NCBI GenBank assembly: GCA_013204555.1
Contig: JABMNO010000058.1
Location: forward strand, 1 to 64,000
DNA length: 64,000 bases
Origin: Chloroflexota bacterium
GTDB taxonomy: Bacteria; Chloroflexota; Dehalococcoidia; Lucifugimonadales; Lucifugimonadaceae
Direction: 5' to 3'
The position numbers and the translations under genes were made by a program. Positions 35,210 through 43,867 of the stretch are shown one piece after another (the stretch's first letter is position 1; each line of letters begins with the position of its first letter). A model generated the notes under the pieces. The model did no database searches, was not told the DNA's origin, and saw only the letters and a list, made by a program, of their open reading frames with translations.

Positions 35210-36746
35210 CCGTTTGTCAGGAAAGGGGCTCGGTAGCCCAGTCATATTTCCGGTGTTGCTGCTCTCAGGTATCGGTATTGCCATGGCCGTTTTGACTCTG
35301 CAAATCACTTTGCGGCCATGGGCAGGCAGCAACGAGGGCACTGATACTCATTTCAACTACGGCATACCGGAGGCGGACTATTCCAGGTCCGAGATTTCAA
35401 CGGTTGGGTTGATCCCGCACTCACTCGATGGCTGGTTTCCATCACAGGCGGCGCTGGACGAGCCAACTGGCGAGGGACTCTATGTTGGTAACGGATGTGC
35501 GAGTTGCCACGGACTTCTGGGTGAAGGTGATGTCTTTGCCCCCGAGCTGTTCGAAGCGTCTGAAAAAGACGTTCGAGAGAATGCGCGCGATGGAGAGGTT
35601 GGAATGCCAATCTATGGCAATCCTGCCGTGCTGGATGATGATCTGTCCCTCATCTCTGAATACCTGAAATCCGTAGCAGACGACGCTGAAGCGATACATC
35701 GTGAGCAAGCGGCTCTCGCTCCACTACCTCCTCCAGTTCCGACGCCATACGCGGTGCCGACACCAACGCCGTCGCCTGCACCGACCGCGATCCCTCCGAC
35801 TCCGAGTCCTGTGCCTGCTGACGCGATTCCAGTGCCAACAGTACCCACGGATAGAACCCCAGAACCAACGGAAAGGACTCCGATCCCTGACGGCGGGACG
35901 CCAGTTGCTGAGACGCCTGTTGCGACTCCCGTTCCAGCGACGCCTCTTCCATTGAGTCCAACGCCGCCGCCACCAGAGCCAACACAAGAATCGCCCGCTG
36001 GACCGGTCAAGTTCAACGCCGTGAACGCATCGATCACGGTTGATGGACAGATCAGCGATTGGGCCGGTATCGAGGGCGGAGATGTGGAACTGCAGCAGAT
36101 CATGCGAATCCCCGGAAAAGATATGGGGGAGATCGGTCCAGTTTCCGCACATCTCAAGTTAGCAACTGACGGCACCAACGTTTATGTCCTGTTTGAGATT
36201 GAGGATGACTACGACTGGACTGATGGTGACGCATCAATCTCATCGAAACCGGCCGTTATGTTCCGAATCGACCCACCAGCCGCACCTCATATGGGCACTA
36301 CGGAAGAGGATCAGAAGAAGAGCCTCGGAACAGTCGACATCTGGCACTGGGAGTTGGACTGCGGTCCAGGAATTCCAGGTGGCGGCGCAGCCCAGGATCC
36401 AGCTGGAATTTCGGGAGGCAATGACCGCGAGTGCAACCTCGACGATGAGTACGCGGCGACGCCGAAGGATCTGGAGGACGATGGCTCGGTGCAGGCCGAG
36501 AACAGCATCTTAGGCGTCTGGGACCACACCGGAAAAACCGGTGGTATCGGATCAGGAGGGAAATGGGTGTTCGAGTTTTCTCGCCCATTGACTACGAATG
36601 ATCCGCATGACGCTCAATTCGTATCGGGGGCGATCACTGCTATCGCTCTCGCCTACTGGGACGCAGATGAGACAGCATCTGGTTGGACCGACCTGGGACA
36701 CCTCCAGAGTTCTTCCGGGGGGTGGATTGAGGTGACGCTGCCATGA
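35202..36746 (+). CDS. Cytochrome c fused to an EB_dh haem-binding domain
   Basis: About 514 residues from GTG 35202 (GAGGAG upstream). One N-terminal helix at about 13-33 anchors it. CASCH at residues 99-103 is a class-I-type haem c site, with a candidate distal Met in VGMPIYG. A Pro/Thr-rich linker of about 90 residues follows. From about 265 to the end is an ethylbenzene dehydrogenase gamma-subunit-like domain: ITVDGQISDWAGI, PHMGTTEEDQ, VDIWHWELDC and SRPLTT. EB_dh domains bind haem b in Mo-enzyme gamma subunits. The fusion joins a haem c and a possible haem b carrier in one anchored protein. The last gene of the operon has four more copies of the same domain. Confidence 0.85.
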   Translation: MGSRLSGKGLGSPVIFPVLLLSGIGIAMAVLTLQITLRPWAGSNEGTDTHFNYGIPEADYSRSEISTVGLIPHSLDGWFPSQAALDEPTGEGLYVGNGCASCHGLLGEGDVFAPELFEASEKDVRENARDGEVGMPIYGNPAVLDDDLSLISEYLKSVADDAEAIHREQAALAPLPPPVPTPYAVPTPTPSPAPTAIPPTPSPVPADAIPVPTVPTDRTPEPTERTPIPDGGTPVAETPVATPVPATPLPLSPTPPPPEPTQESPAGPVKFNAVNASITVDGQISDWAGIEGGDVELQQIMRIPGKDMGEIGPVSAHLKLATDGTNVYVLFEIEDDYDWTDGDASISSKPAVMFRIDPPAAPHMGTTEEDQKKSLGTVDIWHWELDCGPGIPGGGAAQDPAGISGGNDRECNLDDEYAATPKDLEDDGSVQAENSILGVWDHTGKTGGIGSGGKWVFEFSRPLTTNDPHDAQFVSGAITAIALAYWDADETASGWTDLGHLQSSSGGWIEVTLP

Positions 36747-36825
36747 GTTTCTCAGCAAGAAATTTGTTGGCAGAACTATTTATCGGTGATTTAGGCGCCA
36801 TATTCGAAAGGTTCGGAGGTTTTTG

Positions 36826-39800
36826 ATGGGGACTAATCGACTTTGGAGGCGAGGACCAGTTGTACTGGTACTCATCGCCGCTGCGTTCGCTCTCTTCGCT
36901 TGCACGGGAAGCAGCGACGACGCAACTCCTATTCCTACGGCGAGGGCAACGGCAATACCGGCTCCTACTGCCGCGCCTGTCGCGACTGAGGCACCCGCCC
37001 CAACGGCTGCTCCCCAGCCGACGGCGACTTCTGTGCCGGTTGCGCCAACCGCAACTAAGGTGCCACCTACGACGGTTCCGCCAACTACGGTACCGGCTAC
37101 TCCAGTGCCAGCTACTGCGGTTCCAGCGACACCAATCCCGGTGCCGCCAACGGCAACACCGGTTCCACCACCAGTGGCCATTCCGGCCAACGACGCGGTG
37201 GTCGCTAAACCGGCGGCAATCAGGATTGACGGCGATGCCTCAGACTGGGCGGCTATCGAACCTATCTCGATTACTCTGCGACAAATCAAACCCATACCCG
37301 GTGTTGAGTGGGGTTTCATCGACAATATTGATGTCGATATCCGCATGGCAACGGACGCAGACACGCTCTATACGTTGATGGAAGTTCCGGACGACTATGA
37401 CTTCATCGCAGATGACCATGGTCTATCGGCTGCTCTCGCGATCATGTTCAAGATCGACGTACCGGCTGAACCGCACATGGGTACCACGGAAGAGGACCAG
37501 AGCAAGAGTCTCGGCAAAGTCGACATCTGGCACTGGGAACTCGATTGTGGACCCGGTGTGAAATCTGGCGGTGGCATACTTCTACCGGGCGGTGTGGTTG
37601 GTGGAAACGACCCAACATGCAACCTGGATGATGAGTACTCAACCACGCCAGAAGAACGCGAAGACGATGGCACGGCTGACGCCGAGAACAGCATCGTTGG
37701 CGTGTGGGAACACACCGCCCGAGCAAGCGGTAAGGGAGCAGACGGCACGTGGATCTTTGAGATCTCACGTCCACTGCAAACAAATGACCCGGACGATGCT
37801 CAGTTCGCCCTTGGCGGAACTGCGCAGATGGCGCTTGCATACTTTGACGCAGATGAGACCCCTGAAGGATGGACCGCTCCAGGCCATCTACAGAGCTCAT
37901 CAGGCGGCTGGATAGACGTAACACTCCCAACTTTCACGGAGGTAGCGTCATTCCGTCCACCCGCGGTTGCTCTGACGGCCGCCGCAGCGACAATCAGTGT
38001 CGATGGCGATAATTCGGACTGGGAATCAATAACCGGAGCCGATGTCCGGTTGCAGCAGATAATGCCGATTCCTGGCTTCGACAAAGGCAATCTGGACGGT
38101 ATCGACAGCACCCTCAAGGTAGCGGTCGACTCGGACAACGTCTACGTCCTGTTTGAAGTAGAAGATGACTACGACTTCAACGCGGCGGACCACAAGTTGT
38201 CGGCGGCGAACGCTGTGATGTTCGCTATCGACGCTGCCGCTGCCCCTCACATGGGAACGACTGAAGCTGATCAAGCTACAAGCCTGGGTGCAGTAGACAT
38301 CTGGCACTGGGAACTGGACTGTGGACCTGGCCTAACGTCGGGCGGCGGAACAGGAACCGGTGGCGCGTTCATTGGCGGGAACGACCCGCCATGCAACCTC
38401 GACGATGAGTATTCAACGACTCCTGAAAACCGTGAAGACGATGGTACTGCTACCGCTGAAAACAGTATTACCGGTGTTTGGGACCACACCGCTCGCGCAA
38501 GTGGGCAGGGTGCGGACGGGAAGTGGATCTTCGAATTCTCGAGGCCACTCCAGACCGGTGACTCTGACGATGCTCAACTCCAACTTGGAGCTGTCGCCAA
38601 AATGGCGCTGGCCTACTGGGATGCAGACGAGACCGTTGGTGGCTGGACTGGCGCCGGCCACGTCCAGAGTTCGACCGGCGGTTGGATAGACGTGACGCTA
38701 CCCTCAATCAACGAAGTCGCGCTGAAGGCTGGCGCTGCCACGATCACGGTTGACGGCGACGTTACTGATTGGGCGAACGTGGCTGCCGCTCGGATTCCGA
38801 TGCAGCAGATCATGGACATACCGGGCGTTGTACGTGGCGAACTTGCTCCACTCGACGCGACACTAAAAGTCGCCGCAGACTCGGACAACGTCTACGTGTT
38901 GATGACGGTGCCGGACGATTACGACTTTGATCCTGCAAACCACAAGTTATCGGCAGCGAACGCTGTCATGTTCCAGATTGACCCCGCTGCTGCCCCGCAC
39001 ATGGGCACGACGGAAGAAGATCAGGCTGCAAGCCTGGGCAAAGTGGACATCTGGCACTGGGAACTTGACTGTCTTGCAGGCGCCCAATCCGGTGGCGGTG
39101 CAATTCAGACCGGCGGTGTGGTGGGCGGAAATGACCCTCCATGCAACCTTGACGATGAGTACTCAACGACTCCAACGGACCGTGAAGACGATGGAACTGC
39201 GACCGCTGAAAACAGCATCACAGGTGTGTGGAAGCACACCGGAAGTGCTGGCGGAGCTGGCTCGGATGGCATGTGGATATTCGAGTTCTCACGTCCGTTG
39301 CAAACTGGAGATTCTGATGACGCGCAACTTCAGCTGGGTGCGGTGGCCAATATGGCACTGGCCTACTGGGATGCAGACGAAACGGCGGCCGGTTGGACCG
39401 GCGCAGGCCACCTGCAGTCGTCCACAGACGGCTGGATCAAGGTGCAGATGCCGACAGCCAACGACGTGGCCCTCAAGGCCTCATCGGCAGCGATCACCGT
39501 TGATGGTGTGGTCACTGATTGGGCGTCGGTTCCTGCGGCTCTGGTGAACATGCAGCAGATTCGACCCATACCTGGGTTTGCACGAGGAGAGTTGGATCCG
39601 ATCAATGCGACCCTGAAAGTCGCAACTGACGCGAACAACATCTACGTCCTGTTTACGGTACCCGACAACTTTGACTACAACCCAACGAACCATAAGTTGT
39701 CGGCTGCGAATGCTGTGATGTTCCTGATAGACCCCGCTGCCGCCCCTCACATGGGGACGACAGAGGAAGATCAGAACACCAGCCTTGGTGCAGTGGACAT

Positions 39801-40200
39801 TTGGCACTGGGAGTTGGACTGCTCGCCTGAAAAGAGTTCTGGTGGCGGTGCAGCAGGAGGACTAGTTGGTGGCAATGATCCGTCATGCAACCTAGATGAT
39901 GAGTATTCCACCACACCCCAGAACCGAGAAGATGATGGATCCGCAACAGCGGAAAACAGCATTACTGGTCGCTGGACCCACACTGGCCGGGCACAGGGCC
40001 TGGGTGCGGACGGCACGTGGATCTTTGAGTTCTCGCGTCCTCTACAGACTGGAGATCCTGATGATGCCCAGTTCAGCTCCGGTGACACGATAAAAATGGC
40101 GTTGGCGTACTGGGATGCCAGCGAGACCGAGAGCGGTTGGACAGGAGCAGGCCACGTTCAGACCTCGAGCGATGGCTGGCTGCTAGTCACACTTCCGTAG
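36826..40200 (+). CDS. Lipoprotein with four tandem EB_dh haem-binding domains
   Basis: About 1,124 residues from ATG 36826, with CGGAGGT at the right distance. LFAC at 23-26 is a lipobox, so the protein is lipid-anchored outside the membrane. A Pro/Ala/Thr linker runs to about 125. Four similar domains follow, each beginning with an (I/V)xVDGxxxDW element and containing PHMGTTE(E/A)DQ, VDIWHWELDC, CNLDDEYSTTP, and FSRPLQT or ISRPLQT. Each is about 250 residues, close to the gamma subunits of ethylbenzene and dimethylsulfide dehydrogenases. The conserved Met in PHMG could be a haem ligand; the Lys often seen after WHW in these gamma subunits is Glu here, so haem binding is not certain. It ends the operon; a hairpin follows. 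Confidence 0.85.
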   Translation: MGTNRLWRRGPVVLVLIAAAFALFACTGSSDDATPIPTARATAIPAPTAAPVATEAPAPTAAPQPTATSVPVAPTATKVPPTTVPPTTVPATPVPATAVPATPIPVPPTATPVPPPVAIPANDAVVAKPAAIRIDGDASDWAAIEPISITLRQIKPIPGVEWGFIDNIDVDIRMATDADTLYTLMEVPDDYDFIADDHGLSAALAIMFKIDVPAEPHMGTTEEDQSKSLGKVDIWHWELDCGPGVKSGGGILLPGGVVGGNDPTCNLDDEYSTTPEEREDDGTADAENSIVGVWEHTARASGKGADGTWIFEISRPLQTNDPDDAQFALGGTAQMALAYFDADETPEGWTAPGHLQSSSGGWIDVTLPTFTEVASFRPPAVALTAAAATISVDGDNSDWESITGADVRLQQIMPIPGFDKGNLDGIDSTLKVAVDSDNVYVLFEVEDDYDFNAADHKLSAANAVMFAIDAAAAPHMGTTEADQATSLGAVDIWHWELDCGPGLTSGGGTGTGGAFIGGNDPPCNLDDEYSTTPENREDDGTATAENSITGVWDHTARASGQGADGKWIFEFSRPLQTGDSDDAQLQLGAVAKMALAYWDADETVGGWTGAGHVQSSTGGWIDVTLPSINEVALKAGAATITVDGDVTDWANVAAARIPMQQIMDIPGVVRGELAPLDATLKVAADSDNVYVLMTVPDDYDFDPANHKLSAANAVMFQIDPAAAPHMGTTEEDQAASLGKVDIWHWELDCLAGAQSGGGAIQTGGVVGGNDPPCNLDDEYSTTPTDREDDGTATAENSITGVWKHTGSAGGAGSDGMWIFEFSRPLQTGDSDDAQLQLGAVANMALAYWDADETAAGWTGAGHLQSSTDGWIKVQMPTANDVALKASSAAITVDGVVTDWASVPAALVNMQQIRPIPGFARGELDPINATLKVATDANNIYVLFTVPDNFDYNPTNHKLSAANAVMFLIDPAAAPHMGTTEEDQNTSLGAVDIWHWELDCSPEKSSGGGAAGGLVGGNDPSCNLDDEYSTTPQNREDDGSATAENSITGRWTHTGRAQGLGADGTWIFEFSRPLQTGDPDDAQFSSGDTIKMALAYWDASETESGWTGAGHVQTSSDGWLLVTLP
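37222..40190 (+). repeat. Four ~750-bp in-frame tandem repeats (EB_dh)
   Basis: Repeat starts fall near 37222, 37992, 38740 and 39490, a spacing of 770, 748 and 750 bp. Long stretches are nearly the same at the DNA level, for example around CATCTGGCACTGGGA and GATGATGAGTA/GACGATGAGTA, pointing to tandem duplication. A fifth, more diverged copy is in the upstream gene near 36027-36740. Confidence 0.85.
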
Positions 40201-40226
40201 GCGTACTAACGCCACTCTCCGCAAAG

Positions 40227-40256
40227 CGACGTCCCACCCAAACGGGTGGGACGTCG
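40227..40256 (+). terminator. Hairpin terminator after the redox operon
   Basis: CGACGTCCCACCC (40227-40239) and GGGTGGGACGTCG (40244-40256) form a perfect 13-bp stem with an AAAC loop. It lies 26 bp after the last operon gene. Only weakly T-rich sequence follows, so termination strength is uncertain. Confidence 0.7.
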
Positions 40257-40366
40257 TGTGTTAAGCCAGCGATTACGCTTCGGCCCAGACTGGTAACGAA
40301 AATACGAATGCCCTCAGACGAATTCACCGCTACGATTCTCTGACCAGAAGCTGGGTAAGGGAAAAA

Positions 40367-41794
40367 ATGAACAAACAAGCGTCCATCGCAATATTCACAG
40401 TCGGCGTCGTCGGACTGGTGCTGCTTATATTTGGCATCGTATGGGGTACCGTAATTTTCGACCGTTTCGAAAAAGTGCCGTCTGATCTCGATCGAGTCGT
40501 CGAACTTGAGGGCAGCTACACTGTTGTCGACACCAGTTTTACGGACTCCCTCACTGGCAACGCCACTCTCGGTGGCCTTCTTGCGTCTGGCGCTCTCGCC
40601 AGTCTCTCCTCAGACCCGGCGGTTGCAGCGCAGTTAGCGAATCCGCAACTGGCCGGGCTGGTTAGTAATCCCGCAATAGTAGGACTGATCTCCAACCCCG
40701 CCGCGTTGCAATTGCTGGCAAGCCCAGAAGTTGGAGCTCTGCTGAGCAATGCGGCCGTCCTCGGGGCGTTATCTGACCCGGCTGTGTTGGGTGCCCTCGC
40801 TGATCCGACAAAACTCCCGGCGCTCGCAGCGGCCAGTCCGGAGCTTGCTCAGATTCTTTCTGACCCGGCCATTTTGGGCGTATTGACAGACCCCACATTC
40901 GCCGGTCTACTAGCGTCCGGGACTATCACCGCACTCACATCATCGCCAGAAGTTCTTGCGATGATCTCAGACCCGGCGATAGTTGGAGCGCTGACGAACC
41001 CGGCGGTCGGAGCCCTTTTGGCTGATCCGTCAGCATTGGCGCTGGTGCTGGATCCAAGAACTCAGATGATTCTTGCCAACCCGGCCATTCTTCCGACCGT
41101 TGACATTCCTGTAAATCTTCATCGAACGCGTGTTGCGGTTGATAGCAATAGCGATAGCGTCACTTTGCGTGAGCAGATCACGACGACCATTGCCGGCACG
41201 GGAACAGAACTTCCAGGATTTCCTACAACCGACGTTAAGTTGGTCGTAGACCGCAAATCGAAAGAGTATCTGCCTGGCACCGAAGGGGGCCGTCACGGAC
41301 ATTGGGGACTGCCTTTCCATGTCCAAAAGGATGAGGCGTACCCATCGTGGATCTCCGCCGCGAAGCAGGCATTTGATGCCGTATTTGATAGCGAAGACAA
41401 CACCAACGGACTGGATACTTACCGGTATGTAGTAAGGACCGTAGATGCTCCCATGGGCGTCAACGATCCGGCCACTGGATTGCCGCTGGTGTTTGCCACG
41501 GAGACAATTGTCTGGGTTGAGCCTGCAACCGGTGCGGGTGTGGATGCGACTGTAAAAGACAACATCAGCGCCCTTGCACCAGATGGACAGAAGTACCTCC
41601 GATTCTCCAATGATCTCAAGTACTCGGACACTACGGTTGAGGCTCTGGTACAAGACGCGAAGTCAAACAAGAGCAAGCTCGATAACTACGGAACGATGTT
41701 GCCCTGGGCTACCGGTATCGCCGGGTTGGTTCTACTGATCATCTCAGTCCTGGGTGGGGCCTGGTTGATGTCAGCAGGCCGAAAATCAGACTAA
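40367..41794 (+). CDS. DUF3068/PorA-like membrane protein with a 9-residue repeat insert
   Basis: A 475-residue protein with a helix at about 8-30, a large extracytoplasmic part, and a second helix at about 445-467 followed by a short basic tail. This two-helix layout and the segments around VVDTSF and LHRTRVAVD resemble DUF3068 (PorA-type) proteins of actinobacteria and Chloroflexota. Residues about 82-243 are replaced by or filled with roughly eighteen 9-residue repeats of the form (D/N/S)P-A-x-(L/V)-x-x-L-x. Known members lack such a block as far as I recall. Role inferred: an envelope structural protein or an interaction platform. It is a single gene between two hairpins. Confidence 0.65.
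   Translation: MNKQASIAIFTVGVVGLVLLIFGIVWGTVIFDRFEKVPSDLDRVVELEGSYTVVDTSFTDSLTGNATLGGLLASGALASLSSDPAVAAQLANPQLAGLVSNPAIVGLISNPAALQLLASPEVGALLSNAAVLGALSDPAVLGALADPTKLPALAAASPELAQILSDPAILGVLTDPTFAGLLASGTITALTSSPEVLAMISDPAIVGALTNPAVGALLADPSALALVLDPRTQMILANPAILPTVDIPVNLHRTRVAVDSNSDSVTLREQITTTIAGTGTELPGFPTTDVKLVVDRKSKEYLPGTEGGRHGHWGLPFHVQKDEAYPSWISAAKQAFDAVFDSEDNTNGLDTYRYVVRTVDAPMGVNDPATGLPLVFATETIVWVEPATGAGVDATVKDNISALAPDGQKYLRFSNDLKYSDTTVEALVQDAKSNKSKLDNYGTMLPWATGIAGLVLLIISVLGGAWLMSAGRKSD
40610..41098 (+). repeat. About eighteen tandem 27-bp units encoding 9-residue repeats
   Basis: Units such as NPAIVGLIS, NPAALQLLA, SPEVGALLS, DPAVLGALA and DPAIVGALT follow each other without gaps apart from two irregular places (near 40830 and 40920). 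Codons vary between units, so selection acts on the protein pattern and not on recent DNA slippage. The pattern predicts short helices separated by D/N-P turns, a possible solenoid. Confidence 0.85.
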
Positions 41795-41825
41795 GTCTAC
41801 CGATCACATCTGCTTAAACAGTGAG

Positions 41826-41866
41826 GCCCACCTCTGCTCTCAGCGAGCACAGGTGGGCTTCTTTTT
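41826..41866 (+). terminator. Rho-independent terminator
   Basis: GCCCACCT (41826-41833) pairs with AGGTGGGC (41851-41858), with an inner TGCTC/GAGCA stem separated by a single mismatch, and TTCTTTTT follows. Well placed 31 bp after the DUF3068-like gene. The stem could also serve the convergent gene ending at 41884. Confidence 0.9.
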
Positions 41867-41883
41867 AGTCGGCTCGGTCGCCT

Positions 41884-42735
41884 TTAGTCTTCGTCTTCCT
41901 CATCGTCGTTGTCGTGTTCGTCATCGTCATCGTCGGAGTCACCATGGCCAGGAATGGCCAGCTTTGCCTCTGCGTCTGAGATGTTGACTGTCCCACCAAT
42001 CACGGGAGGAAAAACCGTTGCGTTCACAAAGGCGTTTACTGTGATTTTGCCTTCCATCGAGTCGAGGCCAAGGGAAGGATTCGCGTCAATTGTGAACTTT
42101 CCAGTGTCAGTGACGTTCAACACAAGCGGGAACATCTGATAGCCAGGGAAGCCCGCTTGACACACAAAGATCGGGACCACTGAGAATGCACCGTCAAGAC
42201 ACGCGTACGTGCCGGTGCCGCGAATCTTGAGTTTTGATCCGCCATTCATGACACCCGCCACCGTCGAAACGGTGAACTGGCCGCTCAGTTTTCCTTTGAG
42301 TTCTCCAGACAACGTATACGGCGTGCTGAGGCTCGGATCAACCGTCAAGGTTGCGTTGGAAGTGTGAAGGCTGCTCGCTCCCGCACCGGCGAACAACGCT
42401 CCAAGCGTTCCACAGCCCGCGCCAGAGGCGTTGTCTTCACATGCCGTTATGCCGGATAGCACACCGATCACAGACTCATTGAACGTCGTGATCTGTACTT
42501 CCTCGATTTCCCCGGTTCCATTCGTAATGAAGGAGGACACAGATGATGTGATCTCACCGGGGGACGTTGGCGTCAGATTTGGGCCCACGTAAACGACACT
42601 TCCCGCAGTGTCGAACTCGACCTCCACCAGGCCGGAGTCCGCTTGTGCGACTGCGGCAGTGAATACGGACAGGGCGATGATTGCGACAAGTGCCATAAAG
42701 GTTGTATTGAGGCGCCTGTTATGAGTTGCCATCAT
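41884..42735 (-). CDS. Secreted protein with acidic C-terminal tail, unknown
   Basis: About 284 residues from ATG 42735 (GGAG eight bases upstream; another ATG lies directly after). Residues 1-32 are a signal peptide ending in AVAQA. The mature part is beta-rich and Gly/Thr/Ser-rich, with two short Cys pairs (CEDNASGAGC and an AC...VC pair). The last about 20 residues are almost all Asp/Glu with one His (DDDDDEHDNDDEEDED), suggesting cation or calcium binding. I do not recognise the family. Monocistronic, convergent with the DUF3068-like gene. A surface or periplasmic role is inferred from the signal peptide. Confidence 0.7.
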   Translation of the reverse strand: MMATHNRRLNTTFMALVAIIALSVFTAAVAQADSGLVEVEFDTAGSVVYVGPNLTPTSPGEITSSVSSFITNGTGEIEEVQITTFNESVIGVLSGITACEDNASGAGCGTLGALFAGAGASSLHTSNATLTVDPSLSTPYTLSGELKGKLSGQFTVSTVAGVMNGGSKLKIRGTGTYACLDGAFSVVPIFVCQAGFPGYQMFPLVLNVTDTGKFTIDANPSLGLDSMEGKITVNAFVNATVFPPVIGGTVNISDAEAKLAIPGHGDSDDDDDEHDNDDEEDED

Positions 42736-43047
42736 TGTTGGTTCTCCAATAATCATCACGTTGGAATTCGGTCCCAACGCAATATACACGTTGAACTATC
42801 TCTAAAGTGATTGTGGCGGACGATCACTATCAAGAATGATCTTTAAGGCTCATCATTACGGCATTTGCGGCTCACGTAAATTCAATCGAGGCACTCACTC
42901 GTATTCATATCGCGTTAATCTGGTTATCGACAATCGTTGCCGTGACGCGTGAAGCCTATATGCGGAAGGTCGTCACTCCGATTATCCTTAGGACGTAGGC
43001 TAAGCAATTGATCTGATCGACATTGCCTGTTACAAACTGCGGAAACA

Positions 43048-43740
43048 ATGAGAATTCTTTTAATCGACGACGACCCAGACCTTCGGGATGCTGTGTCAAT
43101 GTTGTTTGAGTTCAAATGGCCCGAAACCGAGGTCATTCTGGCGCCGGATGGCCGAACCGGAATCGAGAAAGAGCAGTCAGAGAAGCCGGACATTGTTCTC
43201 CTTGATCTGGGACTTCCTGATCTTGATGGAATTGAAGTCTGTAAAACTATTCGAGCGGCATCGAAGGTTCCAATCGTCATTCTTACCGCCCGAGATTCTG
43301 ACGAGGACGTTGTAACCGGTCTCAACTCCGGGGCTGACGATTACATCACTAAGCCGTTCAAACATGTCATGTTCCTGGCAAGGATCAACGCGATTGCGCG
43401 TCGGGGTCGGGCTGATGATCATCCAGCGAGTCGATTTGAATGCGGCGAACTTATCATGGACTTTGAGTCTCATGATGTGATCGTTAGCGGCAGGGAAATT
43501 CAGTTGCGCGGCGAGGAATACAAACTGCTTGAGCGGTTGGTGACCAGTCGGAGCGGACTCGTGACCGATAGCGAACTGCTGGAGCTTGTCTGGGGTCGAG
43601 AGTACTCCGATGCAACGGAATACCTGGACACCTACATGAACTCACTCAAGGAGAAGATGGGTTCCGGGAAAGAAGCTGGCGGGGCGATTATCAGGGAACT
43701 CAATGTTGGCTACAGATATGAGCCAACTATCGCCTCCTGA
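43048..43740 (+). CDS. OmpR/PhoB-family response regulator
   Basis: A 230-residue regulator. The receiver domain has the LIDDDPD acidic pocket, Asp53 in VLLDLGLPDLDG as phospho-acceptor, Thr in ILTARDS and Lys in ITKPF. The DNA-binding winged helix at about 130-226 shows LRGEEYKLLERLVTSRSG, and VWG and YLDTYMNSLKEKMG. It begins the operon-like set regulator, GH3 enzyme, sensor kinase. The gap to the GH3 gene is 127 bp, so a separate promoter for the latter is possible. The kinase at 45553 is the natural partner. Confidence 0.95.
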   Translation: MRILLIDDDPDLRDAVSMLFEFKWPETEVILAPDGRTGIEKEQSEKPDIVLLDLGLPDLDGIEVCKTIRAASKVPIVILTARDSDEDVVTGLNSGADDYITKPFKHVMFLARINAIARRGRADDHPASRFECGELIMDFESHDVIVSGREIQLRGEEYKLLERLVTSRSGLVTDSELLELVWGREYSDATEYLDTYMNSLKEKMGSGKEAGGAIIRELNVGYRYEPTIAS

Positions 43741-43867
43741 TCTAGATTCTGAGGCCGATTGTGACCCTACGTTGACTTTGCTCTACCCGTTATTACCCAA
43801 AGGGTACGTGTAGTCCCCGTAGACTCATCTCGTTCCACCCTGGGTAAAACACTCAACAGCGGTAGGC

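Noticed and set aside
36860-37378. A 172-codon frame overlapping the start of the four-domain lipoprotein
   Set aside because: It is an Arg/Leu/Gln-rich shadow of the Pro/Ala/Thr linker in another frame and has no support of its own.
38927-39547. A 206-codon frame inside the tandem EB_dh region
   Set aside because: It is a frame-shifted shadow of the repeat units; the true frame is continuous across it.
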